Part shown: positions 22,675 to 28,443 of the stretch, piece by piece | Numbering within the stretch: position 1 is the first letter of the stretch | Layout: every line of letters begins with the position of its first letter | NCBI GenBank assembly: GCA_019120455.1 | Contig: DWVB01000001.1 | Coordinates: 1 to 38,852 of the forward strand | DNA length: 38,852 bases | From: Candidatus Avelusimicrobium excrementipullorum | GTDB taxonomy: Bacteria > Elusimicrobiota > Elusimicrobia > Elusimicrobiales > Elusimicrobiaceae | Direction: 5' to 3' | The notes under the pieces: generated by a model | Seen by the model: only the letters and a program-made list of their open reading frames with translations | What the model was told of the DNA's origin: nothing | Databases searched by the model: none | Translations under genes and position numbers: made by a program

Positions 22675-23409
22675 ATGAGCGACACGCAAAGCGTCATCAG
22701 CGACGTAAAACTTTTTATTGAACGCCTCAAAAAAGAAATGCCGGAAGTGTTCGGCGGGGCGGAAGAAAACGCCGAAACCGAAGCGGGCAAAATCCTCTAT
22801 GAAGGGGCTTTGTATCCCGCGCGGGTGCACTTGACGCCGGACCAGGAAGAAGGCGTGGAATTTAACGGCCAGGCTTTTGACGTGTATATTCAGACGCCGC
22901 AGGCCGACCCCAACGCACTGGCGGAACGGTGGCTGCGCGAAAAAGCGGGCGAAGTTCTGCGCGAGCAAACCGCGCAGTGGGCGCAAAAAATGGGCGTACA
23001 GTACAACAATATCACCGTCAAGAACCAGCAGTCGCTCTGGGCCAGCTGCTCGGCCAAGAAAAACATTAATTATACCTATCACATCATTAAAATGCCCATC
23101 GCCATACGCGACTATTTGATCGTGCATGAACTTTCGCACCTGGTGCATATGAACCACGGTGCGGAATACTGGCAGCTGGTGGCGCAGTACTGCCCCGAAT
23201 ACAAAGCGCACCGCCGTTGGTTAAACGACAACCGCGGAGCGGTGTTTGCCTCGCTGGATTTAAAATATACGCCGCAGGAGGACGCTCCCGCACAGGAGCC
23301 GCCTCTCACCGAAACGGACACGCAGGCGCAGGTCACAGCACCGCAGGGGCCGGCCGCACCGGAAGGCAGCCAGGAGCCTGCGGAACAAACGCCCGCCCAA
23401 CCCAATTAA
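22675..23409 (+). CDS. YgjP-like (DUF45) M48-type metallopeptidase with low-complexity tail
   Basis: The product is 244 aa. The zinc motif is HELSHLVHMNH at residues 151-161, i.e. HExxHxxxxxH. Upstream, SLWASCSAKKNINYTYH and MPIAIRDYLIVHE are the family signature, and PEYKAHRRWLND follows the metal site. This group of soluble peptidase-like proteins has no firmly known substrate. The last 45 residues are rich in Pro, Gln, Glu and Ala (about residue 200 onward) and probably disordered, which is not usual for the family. It is divergent from gcvT and ends in a bidirectional terminator. Confidence 0.88.
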   Translation: MSDTQSVISDVKLFIERLKKEMPEVFGGAEENAETEAGKILYEGALYPARVHLTPDQEEGVEFNGQAFDVYIQTPQADPNALAERWLREKAGEVLREQTAQWAQKMGVQYNNITVKNQQSLWASCSAKKNINYTYHIIKMPIAIRDYLIVHELSHLVHMNHGAEYWQLVAQYCPEYKAHRRWLNDNRGAVFASLDLKYTPQEDAPAQEPPLTETDTQAQVTAPQGPAAPEGSQEPAEQTPAQPN

Positions 23410-23420
23410 CACCTATCAAA

Positions 23421-23444
23421 AACCCCGCCGAAAAGCGGGGGTTT
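23421..23444. terminator. Bidirectional terminator between metallopeptidase and nitroreductase genes
   Basis: CCCCGC/GCGGGG (23423-23428/23435-23440) with a six-base loop has AAAAA to the left and GTTTGTT to the right. It is stronger for the minus-strand transcript, which gains TTTTT. Confidence 0.85.
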
Positions 23445-23456
23445 GTTAATGGTTGA

Positions 23457-24080
23457 TTATTTTTCGCCTTTTTTCTCCGCCTGTTTTTCCTTGCTTGTTT
23501 TTTGGAAATAGCCGACCGGCTGGTTTAAAATGACTTTTTGTTTTCCCGGCAGCTTCAGCGCTTTGGCCAGCTTGTCCGCGTCCATGGAGCCGCGCGTTAC
23601 CGTAGCCAACCCCACGCCGGAACAAAACAGGTAAATATTTTGCGACACAATGCCCGCGTCTATGGGAGCATAGTCCGTATCTTCTTTGGCCACCAACAAA
23701 AGCACAACCGGCGCTTTGACGGGGCGCACGTCCCCTTCCGCCACCGGCACCAGGCTGTGGGACGGCGCGTCATAGCGGTATACGCCTTCTTCAAACGCGG
23801 CATAAACGTCTATATCCTGGCGGTTTAAGGCGGACGGAGCGGTGCGTTTGCCGTCGGGCCGGTTCACGCCGTTGGCGGCCCATAAAAGATCAGACAAATC
23901 CCTCCTCGTCAGCTTTTCCGGCGCAAAAACACGGGTGGATTTTCGCTCGGACAGGGCCTGCATCACCGCCGTACCCCGCGTTTTATCCGGCGGCAATAAC
24001 GCTATTTCCGGCAAGGCCGCCGCCGCGCCGGAACACATCCCCGCCAAAAGCAGTACTGCCAATATATATCTTTTCCCCAT
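23457..24080 (-). CDS. Exported SagB/nitroreductase-family flavoprotein
   Basis: The 207 aa precursor starts at ATG 24080, which has AGGAGGG upstream and opens a clear signal peptide (MGKRYILAVLLLAGMCSGAAA). The longer frame from 24158 has none of these. The mature part has the nitroreductase pattern: LSERKSTRVFAPEKLTRRDL near residue 43, LLWAANGVNRPDGKRTAPSA near 65, then DAGIVSQNIYLFCSGVGLAT near 142. This fits the SagB-like branch that binds FMN as a dimer. Most nitroreductases are cytoplasmic, so the signal peptide is notable. The C-terminus is lysine-rich. The substrate is unknown and no peptide-maturation partners are near. Confidence 0.85.
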   Translation of the reverse strand: MGKRYILAVLLLAGMCSGAAAALPEIALLPPDKTRGTAVMQALSERKSTRVFAPEKLTRRDLSDLLWAANGVNRPDGKRTAPSALNRQDIDVYAAFEEGVYRYDAPSHSLVPVAEGDVRPVKAPVVLLLVAKEDTDYAPIDAGIVSQNIYLFCSGVGLATVTRGSMDADKLAKALKLPGKQKVILNQPVGYFQKTSKEKQAEKKGEK

Positions 24081-24143
24081 TTCTCCCTCCTGTTTTTGTT
24101 TATTGTAACAAATGCGCAGGAATAGGCAAGCCTCCATATACCT

Positions 24144-24175
24144 AAAAAAACGCCGCATCTATGGCAGATGCGGCG
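24144..24175 (-). terminator. Terminator after the half-trypsin-like gene
   Basis: On the minus strand the perfect stem CGCCGCATCT/AGATGCGGCG (24175-24166/24160-24151) with a five-base loop is followed by TTTTTTT. It lies 85 bases after the stop at 24260 and upstream of the nitroreductase gene. Confidence 0.85.
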
Positions 24176-24259
24176 CATTTTCTCATTCAGGAGGCGCGGG
24201 TCCCCATGCGTATTAGCGCAAACCGCGCCGATTTACCCCATGACTGGTACGTCCCCAAT

Positions 24260-24721
24260 TTATTTGCGAAACACTACGAAATCCTTCACTTTGCCGATAA
24301 AGCTCTGCAACAAAGAGCGGCGGCGGCCGTCAGAAGAAACCAAGTGGCTGGATTTTAAAGACAGCGTTTGGTTCTCTTTTTTAGAGGCATAGTAACAAGC
24401 GGCCGGAGCAAAAATTTTATCTTTGGACACCACGGCGCTACAGCTGGTCGTTACGTCCTTACAGGTCCAGGGTTTTACCACCCGCACTCTGGGTCTGCCG
24501 TTTCCGCGCGCACGGGAAACCAGTACTTCACAGCGTTCCCAGGTAGTGTTTATGGTGGAAATATCCAGCGCCTGCACCTGGGCGGCCTCTGCCGCGGCCT
24601 TCTGCAGTTCTTTGGTCAGGGCCTGGCCTTGTCCCTGCGTATCAGAAGCGGCCAGGGCCAACGGGGCCGCGCATAAAATTGCGGCGGCGGAAAGTATTTT
24701 AGCGGTTATATTTTTCTTCAT
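24260..24721 (-). CDS. Exported small protein resembling the N-terminal half of a trypsin-like (S1) domain
   Basis: The 153 aa precursor starts at ATG 24721 (AAGGAG upstream) with a signal peptide ending about ALAASD. After an Ala/Gln-rich stretch, the sequence CSAVVSKDKIFAPAAC near residues 98-113 lines up with the S1 peptidase strand pair that normally ends TAAHC. Here the catalytic His position reads Ala. LSLKSSHLVSSDGRRRSLLQ and VKDFVVF then resemble the next strands of the first barrel. The protein ends there: the second barrel with the catalytic Ser is absent, and no remnant of it follows downstream. Four cysteines could form disulfides. If the resemblance is real it is a non-catalytic half-domain; this is my reading by eye and needs a structure-based check. 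Confidence 0.6.
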   Translation of the reverse strand: MKKNITAKILSAAAILCAAPLALAASDTQGQGQALTKELQKAAAEAAQVQALDISTINTTWERCEVLVSRARGNGRPRVRVVKPWTCKDVTTSCSAVVSKDKIFAPAACYYASKKENQTLSLKSSHLVSSDGRRRSLLQSFIGKVKDFVVFRK

Positions 24722-24742
24722 AATTTTCTCCTTTGTGTTTAT

Positions 24743-24772
24743 ATTATAACAAAAGTTAGGTAAAACTAACAA
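24743..24772 (-). promoter_or_regulatory. Promoter of the half-trypsin-like gene
   Basis: On the minus strand TTGTTA (24772-24767) and TATAAT (24748-24743) are 18 bases apart, the best two-box promoter in the window. The leader is short and contains AAGGAG. Confidence 0.65.
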
Positions 24773-24797
24773 ATAAATTTAGTCCTACCTAACTTTT
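24751..24797. repeat. Inverted repeat overlapping a promoter, operator-like
   Basis: AAAAGTTAGGTA (24751-24762) is repeated exactly in inverted form at 24786-24797, with a shorter inner pair ACTAA/TTAGT. One arm fills the -10/-35 spacer of the promoter of the gene starting at 24721; the other lies just upstream of its -35 box. No T-run follows on either side, so a protein-binding operator or cruciform is more likely than a terminator. Confidence 0.65.
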
Positions 24798-24840
24798 AGG
24801 ACCCAAGACCCACAAAGGCATGTCTTTACGCCGGAATGCA

Positions 24841-24884
24841 AATAAAAAAATGCCGACGCTTTTAAAAAATCTGTCAGCGGCGGC
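24841..24884 (-). terminator. Terminator after the chromate-type transporter pair
   Basis: On the minus strand GCCGCCGCT/AGCGTCGGC (24884-24876/24860-24852) pairs with one mismatch and is followed by ATTTTTTTATT. It lies about 36 bases after the stop at 24921. Confidence 0.7.
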
Positions 24885-24920
24885 AACTATTTAAAGCAAG
24901 AAGAGAGAAAAAACGCGGAG

Positions 24921-25445
24921 TTAATACACCAGCCAGCCGGCGGCGCCGGCCAGGAGAATTAAATGTATGGGGTTGCATTTGAAACGGTATACGGCCAAGA
25001 AAGAAACGGCAAAAATCAACCCGCTTATCCAGCCGGTAAAATTTTCTTTATTTACCAGCACCAGCGCGGCGGAAGCAATCAGCCCCACAATAGCCAGACG
25101 CAGGCCTTTAAATACGGCTTTAACGGCGGGGCTGTCCTGATGGCGCAAAAAATAACGCGTCAGCAAAATCATCACGATAAACGACGGCAGACATACGGCC
25201 AGCGTGGCAAGTGCCGCTCCCCATACATCATTAGCCGCGGCATAGCCCGTATAGGTGGCCATATTAATGCCTATGGGCCCCGGGGTCATTTGGCTGACGG
25301 CCACGATATCGGTAAATTCGGCCGTGCCCAGCCAGCCGTGTTTAAACACCACTTCGTTTTGAATAAACGAAATCATCGGGTATCCGCCGCCGAAATTGAA
25401 CAGGCCTATTTTAAAAAATGTTTTAAACAGCTGCCAGTAAATCAT
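24921..25445 (-). CDS. Chromate transporter-type half protein, second subunit
   Basis: This 174 aa single-domain ChrA-family protein has about five membrane segments. FFKIGLFNFGGGYPMISFIQ near residue 9, VSQMTPGPIGINMATYTGY near 50, and a PSFIVMILLTRYF stretch are the family signature. The start is ATG 25445, overlapping the upstream partner's stop as ATGA; the longer frame would lie within that gene. In short-chain CHR systems two half proteins form one transporter. Chromate export is the named activity, but in anaerobes the natural anion is uncertain. Confidence 0.88.
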   Translation of the reverse strand: MIYWQLFKTFFKIGLFNFGGGYPMISFIQNEVVFKHGWLGTAEFTDIVAVSQMTPGPIGINMATYTGYAAANDVWGAALATLAVCLPSFIVMILLTRYFLRHQDSPAVKAVFKGLRLAIVGLIASAALVLVNKENFTGWISGLIFAVSFLAVYRFKCNPIHLILLAGAAGWLVY

Positions 25446-25978
25446 TTGGCTTTCTCCCGGCAGAACAGCCAGCCGCCCAAACCGGCCAGCAGTACAATAT
25501 ACACGGGGGACAGCCCCCCCAGCCATACCGCCAGTGCGCAGAGCACGGGCACCCAGGCGGTTTTCCAGGTGACGCCGGCGGCCCGCGCCAGCGTAAATAC
25601 AGGCACGGCAATCAGCGCCACCACGGCAGGGCGTATGCCCCTAAAAACGCTTTCCACTACGGGGTTATGGCGAAAATCCCGCAGAAACACCGCAATCAGC
25701 AGAATAATCAGAAAAGAAGGAAGCACCGCACCCAGCGTGGCCGTCACGGCCCCCGGCAGGGAACGCAGCTTATACCCCACAAATATAGCCATATTCACGG
25801 CCAAAATCCCGGGAGCGGACTGCGCCAGAGCGGTCAAATCCAAAAACTCTTTTTTGTCTATCCAGCGCCGCTTATCCACAACTTCGGCCTCTATCAAAGG
25901 CAGCATGGCGTATCCGCCGCCCAGCGTAAACAGGCCGATTTTAAAGAAAATAAAAAACAGGGAAAAATAAAACTTCAT
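25442..25978 (-). CDS. Chromate transporter-type half protein, first subunit
   Basis: The 178 aa protein is homologous to the following gene: FFKIGLFTLGGGYAMLPLIE near residue 10 and LAQSAPGILAVNMAIFVGY near 51 match it position by position, and GAVLPSFLIILLIAVFLRDF repeats the third motif. The pair probably arose by tandem duplication and works as a heterodimer. No Shine-Dalgarno lies upstream. A -10 box ends only six bases before the ATG, pointing to a leaderless mRNA for the two-gene unit. Confidence 0.88.
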   Translation of the reverse strand: MKFYFSLFFIFFKIGLFTLGGGYAMLPLIEAEVVDKRRWIDKKEFLDLTALAQSAPGILAVNMAIFVGYKLRSLPGAVTATLGAVLPSFLIILLIAVFLRDFRHNPVVESVFRGIRPAVVALIAVPVFTLARAAGVTWKTAWVPVLCALAVWLGGLSPVYIVLLAGLGGWLFCREKAK

Positions 25979-25984
25979 GGCTAT

Positions 25985-25990
25985 ATTGTA
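25985..25990 (-). promoter_or_regulatory. -10 box placed for a leaderless chromate-transporter transcript
   Basis: On the minus strand TACAAT is followed by ATAGCC and then the ATG at 25978, a six-base gap. It has the same geometry as the promoters at 11272 and 22663. Confidence 0.55.
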
Positions 25991-26023
25991 GCACTTTGCC
26001 CGGATGTCACAGACGAAATATGT

Positions 26024-26029
26024 TATAAT
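26024..26029 (+). promoter_or_regulatory. Probable -10 box for the anchored protein gene
   Basis: TATAAT lies 38 bases before the ATG at 26068, so a leader of about 30 bases is predicted. Unlike the leaderless set, this leader holds GGAGAAA and a tiny reading frame. Confidence 0.6.
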
Positions 26030-26041
26030 GAATTTTTATAT

Positions 26042-26074
26042 ATGCTATTCGGAGAAACCAAACTCTTATGCTAA
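26042..26074 (+). CDS. Possible 10-codon leader peptide overlapping the next gene's start
   Basis: ATG at 26042 opens MLFGETKLLC, whose stop TAA (26072-26074) lies just after the ATG of the next gene at 26068, in another frame. It begins about five bases after the predicted transcription start. Re-initiation could help the downstream start, whose own GGAG is 13 bases away. It may be chance. Confidence 0.25.
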   Translation: MLFGETKLLC

Positions 26075-26760
26075 AGGCCTTTATTGGTATAGTTTGCCTA
26101 TGTTTGGTCGTATTGGCAGGAATACAAATTTTCCGTCATGTTTCAAACCCATCCGCGGGAGAATCGGCGGATTTGCGCAAATTAAAAGAACTCTTACAAC
26201 ACCCCTACCGGACCGAAACGAAAATTACCCAAGCAGGCAATATCACTTCCATTAATACGGTGGATGTCCACGAAGAAGAAATTATAAATCTAATTGTAAA
26301 AAGCCGCCAACGGGACATCACTCCTTGGCTCCAACAGCATGCTGCACAATACTGCCCCAAATATCTTTACTTCTTGGCTTACCGCATGGCCATACAGAAG
26401 GCTCCCATACAAGACACCCTCTTTTGGGTTTTCCTGGCACAAATGCGCGCCGCCGCCGATGCCGCCCTCTGCAAAGACCCTGCCGTGGGGCAATACCTGG
26501 TTTTGCTAAATATGGAAATCGTCTATCCAACCCTGCATGCCTACGCCAAAGCGGAAACCCTTATGAACGACCCGGAACAGTTAAAACAAATCATGAAAAA
26601 AGTTGTTGCCTGGGATGAGCAGCATCCGCAGACAAACTCCCCTGATTGGATATGCAAAAGCGGCCACGCCGTCAGCACTTCCGAAGCCTATCCGCAAAAC
26701 GAATGGGAACAGCGGCGGCGGGATTTTAAAAGAGAATATACGGCCTCTCTTTATAAATAA
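26068..26760 (+). CDS. Unrecognised protein with N-terminal membrane anchor
   Basis: I do not recognise this 230 aa protein. Residues 3-23 form one strongly hydrophobic segment (FIGIVCLCLVVLAGIQIF), uncleaved anchor or signal, followed by a soluble, mainly helical region. Features include HEEEIINLIVKSRQRDITPWL near residue 73, a Tyr/Phe/Ala-rich helical part (YLYFLAYRMAIQKAPIQDTL) near 98-117, and four cysteines (one in the anchor, then near 95, 138 and 196). The C-terminus is charged (EWEQRRRDFKREY). The helical composition could suit a repeat-type scaffold, but no repeat is clear. It is divergent from the chromate pair and ends at a hairpin, so it is a single-gene unit. Confidence 0.7.
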   Translation: MLKAFIGIVCLCLVVLAGIQIFRHVSNPSAGESADLRKLKELLQHPYRTETKITQAGNITSINTVDVHEEEIINLIVKSRQRDITPWLQQHAAQYCPKYLYFLAYRMAIQKAPIQDTLFWVFLAQMRAAADAALCKDPAVGQYLVLLNMEIVYPTLHAYAKAETLMNDPEQLKQIMKKVVAWDEQHPQTNSPDWICKSGHAVSTSEAYPQNEWEQRRRDFKREYTASLYK

Positions 26761-26776
26761 ACTCTCCAACGATGAA

Positions 26777-26808
26777 CCGCCCCGCTTAAACAGCGGGGCG
26801 GTATTTAT
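26777..26808 (+). terminator. Hairpin terminator after the anchored protein gene
   Basis: A perfect 10-bp stem CCGCCCCGCT/AGCGGGGCGG (26777-26786/26792-26801) has a five-base loop and a weak tail TATTTAT. It may also help end the converging amidase transcript. Confidence 0.75.
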
Positions 26809-26820
26809 CTGATAAATTTT

Positions 26821-28407
26821 TTATTTTATTTTTCCTTCGGCTTTCAGATAAGACACAATGCCCTTGCCTATGCCGTCGCCCATGCGCTTCTGGGCGGCCT
26901 TGTTATTCAGCCGCGCGCGGTCTTTGGCGCTGCTGATATAGCCCATTTCCACCAGCACGGCGGGAGCTTTCACGCCGCGCAGTACATAGAAGTTGGCCTG
27001 GCGTATGGCATTGTTCTGGCGCACGGCAATACCGATGCCGGGTTCTTTATACACATAATTGCGTATATGGCCCGCCAGTTTGGAACTTTCGTTCATAAAC
27101 TCATTCTTGGCCATAGACTCCAGCAACATATCCACAAAGCTGTAATGCGCCTCTTCATACTGCAAGGCTTCGTTTTCAAAGGCGGCCACTTCGGCGGCCT
27201 CTTTGTCGGTGGCTTTATCGGAACGGAAATACACTTCAAATCCGTTGGCCGCGGCGCGTTTGGCGGCGTTGGTATGCACGGATACAAACAAATCGGCCTT
27301 GAAATCATTGGCCATTTTGCTGCGTCCGGCCAGCGTGACAAATGTATCGTTGGTACGCGTCATTTTTACCTCAAAACCCTGTTTTTTGAGGTAATTGTAC
27401 AAGTGTTTGGAAACCGTCAAATTCAGTGTTTTTTCCTGTGAACTGCCGCGGCGCGTGGCCCCGGGGTCTTTGCCGCCGTGGCCGGGGTCAATCATAATGC
27501 GGATTTTGCGTTTTTCTTTGATGACCGGCGCCCCGCTGGTCATGACCGGCTGGGGCTCGGCTTTGATAACAGGCAACGGGCGAAGTTCCTCGTCCGTTCC
27601 CGATACGGAAGGAGTCAGATCCAACTCTTCGGCCTCATCGGTGTCCGCCTCATCCGAAGAAGCGGCCGGTGCCGCCACGGGCAATGTTTTTTCCGCCGTG
27701 GCAAACACCAATTCGCCGCCTTCCTGCGCCAAACGCCATGTTTGGCCTTTCTTACCCAAAATCACCTTGAGCAATACGTCTTTGCCGCGCTGGGTCAGCG
27801 TGAAAGAGCGGATAAAATCGTCTTTCAGGCGCATGCTCACATTGCGTTTAAGCACCGCATTCGGAAAAACGGCCTCTACCGTGTGCTTATTAGTCTGTTC
27901 GGAAGTAAAGGATACGCCGGATTTTTGGAAAAAGCGCAGGCGGTCATAGGCGTCATGCTGTTCTTTGTCCGTAAACGCCAGCGTGAAGTTTTTCTCCACC
28001 ACCAGCGCACCGTTTTCAAACGTAATCTGCCGGTCCAGCGCTTTTTCCACCTGCGGCAGCATAAAGAATTGCACCGGCACAAAAATCTTGCTGCCGGAAG
28101 CAATAATTTCCGCAGGCAGCTGAACCGTTTGGGCATTAATGACGGCTTCGGCCAGCGGAGCGCTTAAAATGGCATACATGCCCGGGAAAGCCACTTTGAT
28201 TTGCTTGGCGGCGGCATACAGCTCCACGCTGCCGCCCAGTTTTTTGGCCGTGGCGCGCGCGTCCACCAGGGTAACGCCGCCGGCCTGCATGGAGGAAACG
28301 GACCCTTTGTCCCGGCCCAAAATATATATGTCCGTCTTGCCCTGCGCATGCAACAGCGAAGCGGGCAAAAGCAAAGCGGCCAGCAAGGCAAAAATGGCTT
28401 TCTTCAT
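26821..28407 (-). CDS. Periplasmic N-acetylmuramoyl-L-alanine amidase (Amidase_3/AmiC-like)
   Basis: The 528 aa precursor has a signal peptide (MKKAIFALLAALLLPASLLHA) from ATG 28407; the frame also opens at GTG 28425. Residues 25-130 contain a copper-amine-oxidase-N-like fold segment (GVTLVDARATAKKLGGSVEL), probably for wall binding. A linker with an acidic stretch (EADTDEAEELDLTPS) follows. The catalytic domain starts IMIDPGHGGKDPGA near residue 310; LFVSVHTNAA and VLVEMGYISSAKDRARL supply the further zinc and catalytic residues. It cuts the amide between muramic acid and the stem peptide, usually for daughter-cell separation. It follows rng, separated by a GC hairpin, and has no Shine-Dalgarno. 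Confidence 0.93.
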   Translation of the reverse strand: MKKAIFALLAALLLPASLLHAQGKTDIYILGRDKGSVSSMQAGGVTLVDARATAKKLGGSVELYAAAKQIKVAFPGMYAILSAPLAEAVINAQTVQLPAEIIASGSKIFVPVQFFMLPQVEKALDRQITFENGALVVEKNFTLAFTDKEQHDAYDRLRFFQKSGVSFTSEQTNKHTVEAVFPNAVLKRNVSMRLKDDFIRSFTLTQRGKDVLLKVILGKKGQTWRLAQEGGELVFATAEKTLPVAAPAASSDEADTDEAEELDLTPSVSGTDEELRPLPVIKAEPQPVMTSGAPVIKEKRKIRIMIDPGHGGKDPGATRRGSSQEKTLNLTVSKHLYNYLKKQGFEVKMTRTNDTFVTLAGRSKMANDFKADLFVSVHTNAAKRAAANGFEVYFRSDKATDKEAAEVAAFENEALQYEEAHYSFVDMLLESMAKNEFMNESSKLAGHIRNYVYKEPGIGIAVRQNNAIRQANFYVLRGVKAPAVLVEMGYISSAKDRARLNNKAAQKRMGDGIGKGIVSYLKAEGKIK

Positions 28408-28410
28408 AAG

Positions 28411-28436
28411 CAAAACCGCGCGCACGCGGCGCGCGG
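28411..28436 (-). terminator. GC-rich hairpin between rng and the amidase gene
   Basis: On the minus strand CCGCGCG/CGCGCGG (28436-28430/28422-28416) with a seven-base loop is followed by TTTTGCTT and then the amidase ATG. The tail is weak for an intrinsic terminator; partial termination or mRNA end protection are both possible. Confidence 0.5.
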
Positions 28437-28443
28437 CAGGAAA

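Noticed and set aside
24161-24358. A small plus-strand frame between the nitroreductase and half-trypsin-like genes
   Set aside because: It begins inside a terminator stem and overlaps the 3' end of the minus-strand gene. An AGGAG lies near an internal ATG, but no promoter or homology supports it.
24963-25970. A 335-codon plus-strand frame opposite the chromate-type pair
   Set aside because: It covers two overlapping minus-strand genes with clear family motifs and has no ribosome binding site or domain.
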